Source: Leifsonia sp. AK011
GTDB taxonomy: Bacteria; Actinomycetota; Actinomycetes; Actinomycetales; Microbacteriaceae
DNA length: 64,000 nucleotides
Assembly (NCBI RefSeq): GCF_013410945.1
Contig: NZ_JACCCH010000001.1
Span: 1,736,001-1,800,000 of the forward strand
Reading direction: 5' to 3'
The notes beneath the pieces were generated by a model. That model saw only the letters and a program-made list of their open reading frames with translations, searched no databases and was not told the origin of the DNA. Below, piece after piece: positions 13,781 through 23,489 of the stretch (the first letter of the stretch is position 1; every line of letters starts with the position of its first letter). A program made the position numbers and the translations under genes.

Positions 13781-14697
13781 CCGTCCGGCAGCTCTCCGTG
13801 GCCGATTCGGTCGGCCGCTACCTCCGTCACGTCTCGATCGAGCGGGGACTGTCCGCGAACACTGTGCAGGCCTACAGGCGTGATCTCCTCGCCTACGTCG
13901 ACTCGCTCGCGACAAGGGGCATCACCCGTCCCGAGGAGATCTCCGGTGCCGATGTCGCGGCATTCTCGACCGAACTCCGCACTCGTGCAGAGCGGCCGCT
14001 CACGGCATCCTCCATGGCTCGCGTCCTGTCTTCGATTCGCGGATTCCATCGGTTCCTGCTCGACGAGGGGCAGGTCGCCGTGGATGTCGCGGCCGACACG
14101 AAGCCTCCGAAGCTCGGCTTGCGCCTCCCGAAGGCGATCACCATCGAGCAGATGGACGCCGTGCTCGCCGCGACTGAGGGCGATGACATCCGTTCGCTGA
14201 GGGACCGCGCACTGCTCGAGCTCCTCTACGCGACGGGTGCCCGAGTGTCCGAGGTCGTCGACCTCAATGTCGACGACGTGATCGATGGCGATGTGGTGAG
14301 ACTCACGGGTAAGGGAAACAAACAGCGCATTGTTCCCGTGGGCAGCTTTGCGCGGAGGGCGCTCGATGCCTACCTCGTGAGGGCACGTCCTCTGCTGTCG
14401 GCAACCGGTCGATCGACCCCGGCCCTTTTCCTCGGGATGCGCGGCCAGCGTCTGTCACGCCAGAACGCCTGGCTCGTGATCCAGGCTGCGGCCGAACGTG
14501 CACACCTGGGCGTGAAGATCTCGCCTCACACCTTCCGGCACTCCTTTGCGACGCACCTCCTGGCAGGGGGAGCGGATGTCCGGGTTGTTCAGGAACTTCT
14601 GGGCCACTCATCGGTGGCAACCACACAGATCTACACCCTCGTGACCGTCGACACGCTCCGCGACATGTACACGACGGCGCATCCCCGAGCCCGCTGA
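13777..14697 (+). CDS. xerD: Tyrosine recombinase XerD
   Basis: Site-specific recombinase that resolves chromosome dimers at dif with XerC and FtsK, 306 aa. The N-terminal SAM-like DNA-binding domain spans about residues 5-95. The catalytic domain has Arg156 in ATGARVSEVVDLN, HTFRHSFATHLL (HxxR), LLGHSSVATT and the nucleophile Tyr286 in QIYT. The ATG overlaps the Nudix stop by 4 bp. Co-location with parA-like, scpA and scpB makes this a chromosome-segregation block. Confidence 0.94.
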   Translation: MTVRQLSVADSVGRYLRHVSIERGLSANTVQAYRRDLLAYVDSLATRGITRPEEISGADVAAFSTELRTRAERPLTASSMARVLSSIRGFHRFLLDEGQVAVDVAADTKPPKLGLRLPKAITIEQMDAVLAATEGDDIRSLRDRALLELLYATGARVSEVVDLNVDDVIDGDVVRLTGKGNKQRIVPVGSFARRALDAYLVRARPLLSATGRSTPALFLGMRGQRLSRQNAWLVIQAAAERAHLGVKISPHTFRHSFATHLLAGGADVRVVQELLGHSSVATTQIYTLVTVDTLRDMYTTAHPRAR

Positions 14698-14770
14698 ACC
14701 TTCAACCAGAGGTAGAGGCGACCCTGCGCGGCCGGGTGTGTGGCCGCCGGGCTCACGAGAGGTGCCGCCG

Positions 14771-14776
14771 TACACT
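14771..14776 (+). promoter_or_regulatory. -10 element of the parA-like gene
   Basis: TACACT is followed by exactly 6 nt and the ATG at 14783, with no SD. This is the leaderless configuration and implies a promoter internal to the long gene run. Confidence 0.55.
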
Positions 14777-14782
14777 GTGAGA

Positions 14783-15670
14783 ATGACAGCGCAGCGCGAG
14801 GATTCGGCTCTCCTGCCGGGCTTCGAGGCCACGGCAACGGGTCCCACCGGCCGCCCGCTCACCGACTTCGCTGTTCCGAAGCCGCTTCGCGGACACGGTC
14901 CCGCTCGCGTCATCTCGCTCTGCAACCAGAAGGGTGGGGTGGGCAAGACCACCACAACCATCAACCTGGGCGCAGCCCTTGCTGAGTACGGCCGCAAGGT
15001 ACTCGCAGTCGACTTCGACCCCCAGGGTGCCCTGTCAGCCGGGCTCGGCGTGGCCACTCACGACGTGCCCACGATCTATGACCTGCTTCTCGGCACCATC
15101 GCCAACCCGTCCGAAGCGATCGTGCACACGAGCGTCCCCAACCTCGACGTCATCCCGGCCAATATCGACCTCTCCGCCGCCGAGGTTCACCTCGTCAACG
15201 AGGTGGCACGCGAGACGATCCTCGCCCGAGTGCTGCGCAAGGTGAGTGACCAGTACGACGTCATCCTCATCGACTGCCAGCCATCGCTCGGCCTCCTGAC
15301 TGTCAACGCCCTGACCGCCGCGCACGGCGTGCTCATTCCCCTCGAGTGTGAATTCTTCGCCCTCCGCGGTGTCGCGCTGCTCGTCGAGACCATCGACAAG
15401 GTGCGTGACCGGCTCAATCCCGCGATCGAGCTGGACGGCATCCTGGCCACCATGTACGACGCACGTACCCTCCATTCCCGCGAGGTTCTCGAGCGTGTCG
15501 TCGAGACGTTCGGCGACCAGGTTCTCGAGACCGTGATCGGTCGCACCGTGAAGTTCCCGGATGCCAGCGTGGCCGGATCGCCCATCACGAGCTTCGCGCC
15601 GGAACACGCCGCCGCCGAGGCCTACCGCCAGCTGGCACGAGAGTTGATTTCGCGTGGCGCGGTCGCCTGA
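14783..15670 (+). CDS. ParA/Soj-family ATPase
   Basis: Deviant-Walker ATPase of 295 aa. The Walker A motif is QKGGVGKTTTTINLG near residue 51, the A' motif is VDFDPQGALSAGLGV, and Walker B is VILIDCQPSLG. The first 45 residues are a variable tail. No parB follows. It is directly upstream of scpA and scpB, as with mycobacterial Rv1708, so a role in chromosome organisation together with the condensin subunits is inferred. It is distinct from the oriC ParA. The start is the ATG placed 6 nt after a TACACT -10. Confidence 0.9.
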   Translation: MTAQREDSALLPGFEATATGPTGRPLTDFAVPKPLRGHGPARVISLCNQKGGVGKTTTTINLGAALAEYGRKVLAVDFDPQGALSAGLGVATHDVPTIYDLLLGTIANPSEAIVHTSVPNLDVIPANIDLSAAEVHLVNEVARETILARVLRKVSDQYDVILIDCQPSLGLLTVNALTAAHGVLIPLECEFFALRGVALLVETIDKVRDRLNPAIELDGILATMYDARTLHSREVLERVVETFGDQVLETVIGRTVKFPDASVAGSPITSFAPEHAAAEAYRQLARELISRGAVA

Positions 15671-16478
15671 CCCGGTAGGCGAGCTCGAGACCGACGCCCC
15701 CGGGTTCCGGGTTTCGCTCGCCAATTTCAACGGGCCGTTCGATCTGCTCCTGTCCCTCATCTCGAAGCACGAGCTCGACATCACCGAGGTCTCGCTCTCG
15801 GCGGTGACGGACGAGTTCATCTCCTATCTCCGCGGGCTGGATTCGGAGGAGGAACTGGATGAGGCGAGCGAATTCCTCGTCATCGCGGCGACTCTCCTCG
15901 ACCTCAAGGTCGCCGGGCTTCTTCCCCAGGGCGAACTGGTCGATGCGGAGGATGTCGCGTTGCTCGAGGCCCGGGACCTCCTCTTCGCCCGGCTACTCCA
16001 GTACCGCGCGTTCAAGGAATCGGCACGGTGGTTCTCCGAGCGACTGGACGCCGAGTCATCCCGTCACTTTCGGGCCGTGCGGCTCGAGGAGAAGTACCGC
16101 AGGCAGGTGCCCGAACTGGTGTGGACACTCTCAGCGGAGGATTTCGCGGCCCTCGCCGCGCTCGCCTTCGCGCCGCGTGAGATTCCGTCTGTCGGACTCG
16201 ACCATCTGCACGCCCCGCTCGTCAGTATTCGTGAGCAGGCCGCGCACGTCGTCTCCATGCTGCGGCAGGGCGAGCCGATGTCGTTCCGGCAGCTCATCGC
16301 TGGAGCCGAGCAGCGTGGCGTGATCATCGCGCGGTTCCTGGCCGTGCTCGAGCTGTACCGCGGTGCTTTCATCACCTTCGAGCAGGCCGAGCCACTCGGC
16401 GATCTCACGATCGAGTGGACGGCAGAGCAGTGGTCCGACGACAGCCTCGCGAACCTCGGAGCAGACTATGGACACTGA
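15654..16478 (+). CDS. scpA: Segregation and condensation protein A
   Basis: Kleisin subunit that bridges SMC heads in the bacterial condensin complex, 274 aa. The conserved N-terminal block is FNGPFDLLLSLISKHELDITEVSL near residues 23-46, and a C-terminal winged helix follows. The GTG at 15654 lies 17 bp inside the upstream gene. An alternative in-frame start further downstream cannot be excluded. It overlaps scpB by 11 bp. Confidence 0.93.
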   Translation: MARSPDPVGELETDAPGFRVSLANFNGPFDLLLSLISKHELDITEVSLSAVTDEFISYLRGLDSEEELDEASEFLVIAATLLDLKVAGLLPQGELVDAEDVALLEARDLLFARLLQYRAFKESARWFSERLDAESSRHFRAVRLEEKYRRQVPELVWTLSAEDFAALAALAFAPREIPSVGLDHLHAPLVSIREQAAHVVSMLRQGEPMSFRQLIAGAEQRGVIIARFLAVLELYRGAFITFEQAEPLGDLTIEWTAEQWSDDSLANLGADYGH

Positions 16479-17097
16479 CACGTCAAAGGACGAGATGACC
16501 GCAGAATCCACCACCGAAGCGCCGACCCCAGCCCCGCAGCCCGCGGTATCCGACGTCGAGCGCGCGATTGAGGCCATCCTCATGGTCGCCGATGAGCCGC
16601 AGAGCCTCGTGCACCTCGCGACTGCGGTCGGGCACCCCGTGCCTGCGGTGCGCCAGTCGATCGAACGCCTCGTCGCCGATTACGATGGCGAAGCCGGGGG
16701 AGTGCGCCGTGGGTTCGAGCTGCGGGAGGTCGGCGGCGGCTGGCGCATCTACGTGCGCCCTGAGCACGACATCGTGGTGCGCGACTTCGTCTTGACCCAG
16801 AGCCCCACCAGGCTCAGCCAGGCCGCGCTCGAGACCCTCGCCGTGATCGCGTACAAGCAACCGATCAGTCGTGGTGCGATCGCGTCGATCCGGGCCGTGA
16901 ACGTCGACTCGGTGGTCCGCACGCTGCTGAGCCGTGGGCTCATCACCGAGGCGTTCACGGACAGTGAGACCGGCGCGATCCACTACGAGACCACGCCGCT
17001 GCTCCTCACGCAGCTCGGTGTGAACTCGATCGACGACCTGCCCCACATCTCCCCACTTCTCGACGACGGGTCTGCGGGGTTCGATGAGCAGCGTTGA
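16468..17097 (+). CDS. scpB: Segregation and condensation protein B
   Basis: Winged-helix partner of ScpA and SMC, 209 aa. After a 30-residue Thr/Glu/Pro tail, two winged-helix domains follow: VERAIEAILMVADEPQSLVH, then LSQAALETLAVIAYKQPISR with VDSVVRTLLSRGLI. Starts at ATG 16468 or 16495 are both possible, and the first overlaps scpA. The rluB ATG lies 14 bp inside its 3' end. Confidence 0.93.
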   Translation: MDTDTSKDEMTAESTTEAPTPAPQPAVSDVERAIEAILMVADEPQSLVHLATAVGHPVPAVRQSIERLVADYDGEAGGVRRGFELREVGGGWRIYVRPEHDIVVRDFVLTQSPTRLSQAALETLAVIAYKQPISRGAIASIRAVNVDSVVRTLLSRGLITEAFTDSETGAIHYETTPLLLTQLGVNSIDDLPHISPLLDDGSAGFDEQR

Positions 17098-17884
17098 TCC
17101 GGCCGCCGAAGGCGAGCGGCTTCAGAAGGTGATGGCTGCAGCCGGCGTGGCGTCGCGACGAGCATCCGAGGATCTCATCGCTCAGGGCCGTGTGACGGTC
17201 AACGGCGAGAAGGTCACCGAGCCCGGTCGACGGGTGCTTCCCACCGACCTCGTGACCGTGGACGGTGTAGCCATCCAGCTCGACACGAGTAAGCGCTACG
17301 TGATGCTCAACAAGCCGGTCGGTGTGGTGAGCTCGCTCGCCGACGAGAGCGGGCGCCCCGATCTCAGACTGTTCACCAAGGACTACCCCGAGCGACTCTT
17401 CAACGTCGGACGACTCGACGCAGCGACCTCGGGCCTGCTCATCCTGACCAATGACGGCGAGCTCGCCCACGTGCTCGCCCACCCATCGTTCGGCGTGATG
17501 AAAACGTACATCGCGAAGGTGCAGGGGGTCGTCACCGCGCAGACCATCGCCAAGCTCCTCGCCGGGTTCGATCTTGAGGACGGCCCGATCGTCGCCGATA
17601 AGGCCAGGGCTCTTCCCGGAGGCTCGGGGCGCGAGACGCTCGTCGAGCTCACCCTGCATTCGGGACGGAACCGGATCGTGCGCCGGATGATGGATGCTGT
17701 CGGGCATCCCGTCATCGACCTCGTGCGCCGCCAGTTCGGCCCTCTTCACCTGGGCACACTGCCCGTCGGGCAGACCCGCGATCTCACTAAGGTGGAACTC
17801 GGCCGAGTGCTGACCCTGTCCCGATCGGGCGGACAGGATGCCGCGGCCGCCGATGACACCGAGACCGAGGAAGACCGTGACTGA
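17084..17884 (+). CDS. rluB: 23S rRNA pseudouridine synthase, RluB/RsuA family
   Basis: Pseudouridine synthase of 266 aa. An N-terminal S4 domain (LQKVMAAAGVASRRASEDLI, about residues 12-60) is followed by the catalytic domain with the nucleophilic Asp in GRLDAATSGLLILTNDG near residue 112. The scpB-rluB-cmk-der order is conserved across many Gram-positives. The exact uridine target is inferred from family membership. The stop overlaps the tyrA GTG by 8 bp. Confidence 0.92.
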   Translation: MSSVDPAAEGERLQKVMAAAGVASRRASEDLIAQGRVTVNGEKVTEPGRRVLPTDLVTVDGVAIQLDTSKRYVMLNKPVGVVSSLADESGRPDLRLFTKDYPERLFNVGRLDAATSGLLILTNDGELAHVLAHPSFGVMKTYIAKVQGVVTAQTIAKLLAGFDLEDGPIVADKARALPGGSGRETLVELTLHSGRNRIVRRMMDAVGHPVIDLVRRQFGPLHLGTLPVGQTRDLTKVELGRVLTLSRSGGQDAAAADDTETEEDRD

Positions 17885-18968
17885 TCGCCGCCTTGCCGGC
17901 CCCGTTCGGATCGTGGGAACCGGGCTCCTCGGCACCAGCATCGGGCTCGCGCTCACTGCGCGCGGCGTCGACGTCTCGCTCGCGGACACGTCGCCGTCGA
18001 GCGTTGCGCTCGCCGTCGACTACGGAGCTGGCCGCCGCGCCGCGGATGGAGATGCCCCCGAGCTCATCGTCGTGTGCGTGCCGCCGGATGTTACGGCCGC
18101 GACGGTCGCCGCCGAGCTCGCCGCGTTCCCCGATGCCCTCGTGACCGATGTCGCGAGCGTGAAGGCCGGACCCCTCGCGGAGCTCATCGCCGCTGACGCG
18201 GACGTCAGCCGGTACATCGGCTCCCACCCCATGGCAGGCCGCGAACGCAGCGGCGCGATCTCCGCTCGCGCCGACATCTTCATCGGGCGCCCGTGGGTGA
18301 TCGCCGGTCACGACGGCATCAGCTACCGGCGCGCGGCTGCCGTCGAACAGCTCGCACTCGATCTGGGTGCCATTCCCCTCGAGATGTCCACCGAGGAGCA
18401 CGACCGCAACGTTGCGCTCGTCTCGCATGTGCCGCAGGTGGTGGCGAGCCTCCTTGCCACCCGCCTCACTGACGCGCCCGAGGCGGCCGTGTCGCTCGCG
18501 GGGCAGGGCCTTCGTGACACCACGCGCATCGCGTCGAGTGATCCCGAGTTGTGGGTCCAGATCCTCAGCGCGAACTCCGGCGCGGTCGTTGACGTGCTCC
18601 GCAAATACCGCGACGACGTCGATAGCCTGCTCGCCGCTCTCGAGGATCCGGATGCCCGGGGCTCCCGCCGTGCGATCGCGGAGGCTCTCGCCGGCGGAAA
18701 TGCCGGGGTAGCGCGCATCCCGGGCAAACACGGGCAGTCGGCACGCTTCGCCCAGCTGGTGGTCATCGTCAATGACACCCCGGGTCAGCTCGCGCGTCTC
18801 CTCACCGATATCGGAGAAGCGGGAATCAACATGGAGGACCTCCGGCTCGAGCATTCGCCGGGCGCGCAGATCGGCCTCGCCGAGATCTCCGTGCTCCCGG
18901 AAGCGGAGGAGCGCCTCGCAACGGAACTGACCGCTCGTGGTTGGAGAATCTCGGAGTTGTCAGCATGA
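17877..18968 (+). CDS. tyrA: Prephenate dehydrogenase with ACT domain
   Basis: NAD(P)-dependent oxidative decarboxylation of prephenate in tyrosine synthesis, 363 aa. The Rossmann motif is [14 protein letters not shown]. The substrate-binding and catalytic segment is [12 protein letters not shown], followed by [12 protein letters not shown]-terminal ACT domain (about 285-363: [15 protein letters not shown], then [11 protein letters not shown]) predicts feedback control by an amino acid. The GTG start overlaps rluB by 8 bp, and the stop overlaps the cmk ATG as ATGA. Confidence 0.93.
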   Translation: MTDRRLAGPVRIVGTGLLGTSIGLALTARGVDVSLADTSPSSVALAVDYGAGRRAADGDAPELIVVCVPPDVTAATVAAELAAFPDALVTDVASVKAGPLAELIAADADVSRYIGSHPMAGRERSGAISARADIFIGRPWVIAGHDGISYRRAAAVEQLALDLGAIPLEMSTEEHDRNVALVSHVPQVVASLLATRLTDAPEAAVSLAGQGLRDTTRIASSDPELWVQILSANSGAVVDVLRKYRDDVDSLLAALEDPDARGSRRAIAEALAGGNAGVARIPGKHGQSARFAQLVVIVNDTPGQLARLLTDIGEAGINMEDLRLEHSPGAQIGLAEISVLPEAEERLATELTARGWRISELSA

Positions 18969-19627
18969 CCGTCGTCGTTGCCGTTGATGGGCCCGCGGGT
19001 AGCGGAAAATCGAGCGTCTCGCGGGCTGCCGCTCGTTCGCTCGGATTCGCGTACCTCGACACGGGAGCCGCCTACCGCGCGCTCGCATGGCGTTGCCGCC
19101 ACGAGGGCATCGACACTCACGGTCCGGCCGACGTCATCGAATCCCTCCCGAGCTTTGCCTTCGCGATCGGCACCGATCCCGAAGGGTACTTCGTGCGGGT
19201 GGGATCTGAGGACGTCACGACGGACATCCGGGAGCCCGCCATCTCGTCCACGGTCAGCAACATCGCCAGGATCCCGGAGGTGCGCCAGTACCTCGTCGAC
19301 CTCTTCCGCGGCATCATCGTGTCCACCGAGATGCCGGGGATCGTGGTGGAGGGCCGGGACATCACGACCGTGGTGGCTCCCGATGCCGACGTGAGGATTC
19401 TCCTCACAGCCTCCGAAGAAGTTAGAATGGCGAGGCGTTCAGCCGAACTCTCCGGGGTTTCGGCCGAGGCGACCGCTCGGGAACTCAGTTCGCGGGATGC
19501 GAAGGATGCGCAGGTCGTCGATTTCATGAATGCCGCCGATGGCGTGACCACCATCGACTCCACAGAACTTGACTTCGAGGCGACCGTCGCCTCGGTCGTC
19601 GCCCTCGTTCGATCCACCACAGGCTGA
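18965..19627 (+). CDS. cmk: Cytidylate kinase
   Basis: Phosphorylates CMP and dCMP, 220 aa. The P-loop is [16 protein letters not shown] near residues 7-22. [12 protein letters not shown] and [17 protein letters not shown] are family signatures, with the LID arginines in RMARRSAEL. It starts at ATG 18965 inside the tyrA stop (ATGA). It complements pyrG upstream in pyrimidine nucleotide supply. Confidence 0.95.
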   Translation: MTVVVAVDGPAGSGKSSVSRAAARSLGFAYLDTGAAYRALAWRCRHEGIDTHGPADVIESLPSFAFAIGTDPEGYFVRVGSEDVTTDIREPAISSTVSNIARIPEVRQYLVDLFRGIIVSTEMPGIVVEGRDITTVVAPDADVRILLTASEEVRMARRSAELSGVSAEATARELSSRDAKDAQVVDFMNAADGVTTIDSTELDFEATVASVVALVRSTTG

Positions 19628-19669
19628 GTGGTCCGCGAGCCGAGCGCAGCTGAACCATAAGGACTGACC

Positions 19670-21184
19670 ATGGCCGACGTCGATGAGACTGACGACTTCC
19701 CCGAACTCGATTCCGCGCTCGTCGAGCGCATCACCTCGATCGATGAGGACGAGGCGGCCCGCCGTGCGGAAGCCCTCCGTGCGGGGCTTGGCGACTACGA
19801 CCTGGACGACGAGGACCTCGACATCCTCGATTCGGCGTCGGAGGACCCGGATGCGATCACGTACCTCCCCGCGCTGCCGGTCCTCGCGATCGTTGGACGC
19901 CCGAACGTCGGCAAGTCCGCGCTCGTGAACCGCATCCTCGGCCGCCGCGAGGCCGTCGTCGAGGACACTCCGGGTGTGACCCGTGACCGCGTCAACTACA
20001 AGGCCGAGTGGGGCGGCCGCCGTTTCACGATCGTCGACACGGGCGGCTGGGAGGCCGACGCCCGCGGCATCAACGCCTCCGTTGCAGCCCAGGCCGAGAT
20101 CGCCGTCGATCTCGCGGACGCCGTCCTGTTTGTCGTGGATGCCACGGTCGGCGCGACCGCTACCGATGAGCACGTTGTACGCATGCTGCGCGCAACCAAG
20201 AAGCCCGTCATCCTTGCCGCCAACAAGGTGGATGACGCGTACCAGGAGCCCGAGGCAGCAGCCCTCTGGTCCCTCGGCCTCGGCCAGCCGTGGCCCGTGT
20301 CCGCGCTCCACGGCCGTGGTGTCGCTGACCTCCTCGATCACGTCCTCACCGTGCTGCCGGAGATCTCGTCCGTCGCGAAGGAGGAGGTGGGTGGCCCGCG
20401 CCGCGTCGCCATCCTCGGTCGCCCCAACGTTGGCAAGTCCAGCCTCCTCAACAAGACGGCGGGGGAGGAGCGCGTGGTGGTCAACGACATGGCCGGCACC
20501 ACACGCGACCCGGTGGACGAGCAGATCGAGCTGGGCGGCAAGTTCTGGCGCTTCATCGACACTGCGGGCATCCGTCGTCGGGTGAACCTTGCGCAGGGTG
20601 CCGACTTCTACGCGACCCTCCGCACCTCAGCCGCCCTTGAGCGTGCAGAGGTTGCCGTGGTCGTGATCGACGTGTCGGTCCCCATCAGCGTGCAGGACCT
20701 CAAGATCATCGACCTCGTGCTCGAGTCGGGCCGCGCCCTCGTGCTGGCCTACAACAAGTGGGACCTGCTGGATGACGAGCGCCGCATCTACCTCGAGCGC
20801 GAGATCGAGCAGGACCTGTCGCACGTCGACTGGGCACCACGCGTGAACATCTCGGCGAAGACCGGTCGGCACCTGGAGAAGCTCGTTCCAGCTCTGGAGA
20901 CGGCCCTCGAGTCGTGGGACACCCGTATTCCGACGGGAAAGTTCAACGCTTTGCTCTCGGAGCTCGCCGCCGAGCATCCGCACCCCCTGCGCGGTGGCAA
21001 GCAGCCGCGCATCCTGTTCGGCACCCAGGCGTCGTCGCGCCCGCCGACATTCGTGCTGTTCACGACCGGCTTCCTCGACCCGCAGTACCGCCGTTTCATC
21101 ACGCGTCGACTGCGCGAGATCTTCGGCTTCGTGGGCACGCCGATCAATGTGAACATGCGGGTGCGCGAGAAGCGCAAGCGCTAA
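19670..21184 (+). CDS. der: Ribosome-associated GTPase Der (EngA)
   Basis: Double-domain GTPase needed for 50S assembly, 504 aa. The first ~60 residues are an acidic extension. G domain 1 has [21 protein letters not shown] and AANKVD. G domain 2 has [25 protein letters not shown] and YNKWDL. A KH-like C-terminal domain ends in basic residues (MRVREKRKR). It is 42 bp after cmk, with AAGGA before the ATG, and is the last gene of the conserved plus-strand run. Confidence 0.96.
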   Translation: MADVDETDDFPELDSALVERITSIDEDEAARRAEALRAGLGDYDLDDEDLDILDSASEDPDAITYLPALPVLAIVGRPNVGKSALVNRILGRREAVVEDTPGVTRDRVNYKAEWGGRRFTIVDTGGWEADARGINASVAAQAEIAVDLADAVLFVVDATVGATATDEHVVRMLRATKKPVILAANKVDDAYQEPEAAALWSLGLGQPWPVSALHGRGVADLLDHVLTVLPEISSVAKEEVGGPRRVAILGRPNVGKSSLLNKTAGEERVVVNDMAGTTRDPVDEQIELGGKFWRFIDTAGIRRRVNLAQGADFYATLRTSAALERAEVAVVVIDVSVPISVQDLKIIDLVLESGRALVLAYNKWDLLDDERRIYLEREIEQDLSHVDWAPRVNISAKTGRHLEKLVPALETALESWDTRIPTGKFNALLSELAAEHPHPLRGGKQPRILFGTQASSRPPTFVLFTTGFLDPQYRRFITRRLREIFGFVGTPINVNMRVREKRKR

Positions 21185-21230
21185 GAACTTCGCGCGACAG
21201 TCACCGCGTGGGTGAGGTCTGCTCTTGGCA

Positions 21231-21266
21231 GTGTGGCTGCGACGGCTCAGGCTCTCGCAGCCACAC
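21231..21266. terminator. Hairpin terminator between der and the MFS gene
   Basis: GTGTGGCTGCGA (21231-21242) pairs perfectly with TCGCAGCCACAC (21255-21266) around a 12-nt loop. There is no T-tract. It sits between convergent genes and could end transcription from both sides. Confidence 0.65.
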
Positions 21267-21275
21267 AGCCAGTCG

Positions 21276-22766
21276 CTAGTGCCCTCCGTGCGCGTTGGTG
21301 CCAGCCAGCTCCGGGTCGGGCTTGGGTACGAAAAACGTAATCACGATCGCGAACAGCGAGATGATCGCGCCTGCGAGGAAAGCCCAGTGCACGCCCGTGG
21401 CGCGAGCAATGACATCGTCTGCGCCTTCCGCTGCGCGCATGATCTCGCCCGCAGTGAGCAGAGCGATGAACAGCGCTGTTCCCGCGGCCCCCGCGAGCTG
21501 CTGAACCGTGCCGATGGTCGCACTGCCGTGCGAGTACAGGTTCGGCGGCAGCGCGCCCAGGCCACTCGTGAAAAGGGGCGTGAACATGAAGGCGAGACCG
21601 ATCGAGAGCGCGACGTGCATGACTATGACGACGTACCACGGTGTTGTTTCGCTGAGGAAGGTGAACGACCACAGTGAGGCGCTCACCAGGATGGACGCAG
21701 GAACGAGCAGCGGGCGTGGGCCCACCTTGTCGTAGAGGCGACCGACTACGGGGCCCATGAGACCCATCAGCAGGCTGCCGGGTACCACGAGGAGCCCGCT
21801 TACGGTGGGCGAGAGGCCGAGAACGTCCTGCGTGTAGATGGGCAGCAGGATGATCGTGCCGAAGAGTGTTGCCATCATGACGGCCATGAGCACGATAGCG
21901 ACTGCGAAGCCGCGGCGCGTGAAGGTGCGCAGGTCCAGGAGCGCTCGGTCGGACCGCTGCAGCATCAGCTGACGCCACACGAAGAGGGCCAGCGAGATCA
22001 CACCCACGATGATCGGGATCCACGGCGCGATCGGAGCGGTACCCGCCGCCGACTCGCCGAGCAGGCTCAGGCCGTAGACGAGTCCACCGAACGCGAAGGC
22101 CGAGAGGATGATCGACAGGACGTCAACGGGTGCCTTTGTCGGCGTCGTGACGTTCTGCACGCGCATCGCGCCCATGGCGAGCGCCGCGATGGCGACTGGC
22201 AGTACGAGGATGAAGATCCACCGCCAGTCGAGAGCGTCGAGGATGATGCCACCGATTGCGGGCCCCACGGCCGGCGCCACTGACATGACGATCGAAATGT
22301 TTCCCATGACGCGCCCACGAGAGTGGGGTGGCACGAGGGTCATCACGGTCGTCATGAGCAGCGGGAGCATGATCGCGGTTCCCGCGGCCTGCACGATGCG
22401 CCCCGCGAGCAGCAGCTCGAAGCCAGGTGCCACCGCAGCAATCGCCGTTCCCGCACTGAACAGACTCATCGCGAGAATGAACACCGTGCGCGTGTTGAGG
22501 CGCTGCATGAGGAAACCGGTTACCGGGATCACGATCGCCATGGTGAGCATGAACGCAGTGGAGAGCCACTGCGCGGTGCTTGGCTCGATGCGCAGATCCT
22601 CCATGAGGCGGGGGAGCGCGACGCCGATGATCGTCTCGTTGAGAAACACCACGAACGTTGCGGCCAGCATGAGGGCAATCACGACCGTGTTGCGTCGTGA
22701 GTGATCGGGCGTATCGACGGCTGGAGTCGAACTCGTTACTACGTGCGTCTCGTGTTGCGCATCCAT
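21276..22766 (-). CDS. MFS drug exporter, DHA2 (EmrB/QacA) family
   Basis: Proton-coupled multidrug exporter, 496 aa with about 14 hydrophobic segments. Motif D1 near the start is LNETIIGVALPRLMEDL. The DHA2 motif C-like segment GPAIGGIILDALDWRWIF is present. The C-terminus ends in NAHGGH. ATG 22766 is chosen for GGAG 5 nt upstream. An alternative GTG at 22853 with AGGAAA before it would add 29 residues. A 9-bp perfect inverted repeat lies upstream at 22889-22910. Substrates are unknown. Confidence 0.88.
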   Translation of the reverse strand: MDAQHETHVVTSSTPAVDTPDHSRRNTVVIALMLAATFVVFLNETIIGVALPRLMEDLRIEPSTAQWLSTAFMLTMAIVIPVTGFLMQRLNTRTVFILAMSLFSAGTAIAAVAPGFELLLAGRIVQAAGTAIMLPLLMTTVMTLVPPHSRGRVMGNISIVMSVAPAVGPAIGGIILDALDWRWIFILVLPVAIAALAMGAMRVQNVTTPTKAPVDVLSIILSAFAFGGLVYGLSLLGESAAGTAPIAPWIPIIVGVISLALFVWRQLMLQRSDRALLDLRTFTRRGFAVAIVLMAVMMATLFGTIILLPIYTQDVLGLSPTVSGLLVVPGSLLMGLMGPVVGRLYDKVGPRPLLVPASILVSASLWSFTFLSETTPWYVVIVMHVALSIGLAFMFTPLFTSGLGALPPNLYSHGSATIGTVQQLAGAAGTALFIALLTAGEIMRAAEGADDVIARATGVHWAFLAGAIISLFAIVITFFVPKPDPELAGTNAHGGH

Positions 22767-22888
22767 GACCTCTCCACTGGCAGCTTGAGGAACGCCAGCC
22801 TCGAGGCCAGCAGGGTCGATCTCGTTGTTACTGGGGATGGTGCGTTCGGTCACAGATTTCCTGTCGTGGTGGAGGCCAGAGGTGCAGA

Positions 22889-22910
22889 CCGCGGGCAGAG
22901 GTGCCCGCGG
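22889..22910. promoter_or_regulatory. Inverted repeat upstream of the MFS gene
   Basis: CCGCGGGCA (22889-22897) and TGCCCGCGG (22902-22910) form a perfect 9-bp repeat with a 4-nt centre. It may be an operator or an attenuating hairpin in the leader of the exporter gene. No adjacent regulator gene is present. Confidence 0.4.
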
Positions 22911-23017
22911 GAAGTTCACGTTGTCAACATTGTGCACCATCCCTCTGACATTTGGGCATACCGGAGGTGTGCAGTTGGCAACGCGCGAACACGCTAAGCT
23001 ATTCCAGTTGTTTGTCA

Positions 23018-23091
<74 letters not shown>

Positions 23092-23094
23092 CTC

Positions 23095-23137
23095 AACGAC
23101 TGAGGGGCCGTCCATTGCGGACGGCCCCTCAGTCGTT
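23095..23137 (+). terminator. Terminator of tRNA-Pro
   Basis: A perfect 19-bp stem (23095-23113 with 23119-23137) closes a 5-nt loop ATTGC. It is placed 4 nt after the tRNA. No long T-tract follows. Confidence 0.85.
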
Positions 23138-23489
23138 CGATCGCGCGACACAGATGGGCCCCGCTACGCCGGTTCCGGCGCATCGCACCCTGCGCGGCCA
23201 GCGCGTTCCCACTACCGCGATGTGACGGCCGTGCCGGTGGGACGCAGCCCGACAAGATCTCCGTGGGAGCAACTTCCGCGGAAAGTCGAAACGACAGACC
23301 CCATCTCCACTAGACCGGAGATGGGGCCTTTCCTTGTCTTGCACGGCTCGTTGCAGATAGCCGTTCTACGCGCTTTCGCGGGAATTCTGCAGCCATCGCC
23401 GCCGCCGTCCGTGCGCAGACGCCACCACGGCGTCAGGCGCGCCTCGGACTGATCGGGCCGGTGAGTGCCAACGATCGTGGGAGGAGAAG
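23138..23489. other. 350-bp gene-poor interval
   Basis: No convincing coding region lies between the tRNA-Pro terminator and the DUF4236 gene. The only structure I see is the hairpin at 23299-23326. The short frames here lack RBS and family features. It may hold a small RNA, or simply be spacer at a tRNA-flanking site. Confidence 0.5.
23299..23335 (+). terminator. Intrinsic-type terminator in the gene-poor interval
   Basis: CCCCATCTCC (23299-23308) pairs perfectly with GGAGATGGGG (23317-23326) around 8 nt, followed by CCTTTCCTTG. It is the closest thing to a classical T-tailed terminator in this part. It could serve the minus-strand DUF4236 gene or an unrecognised plus-strand RNA. Confidence 0.6.
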
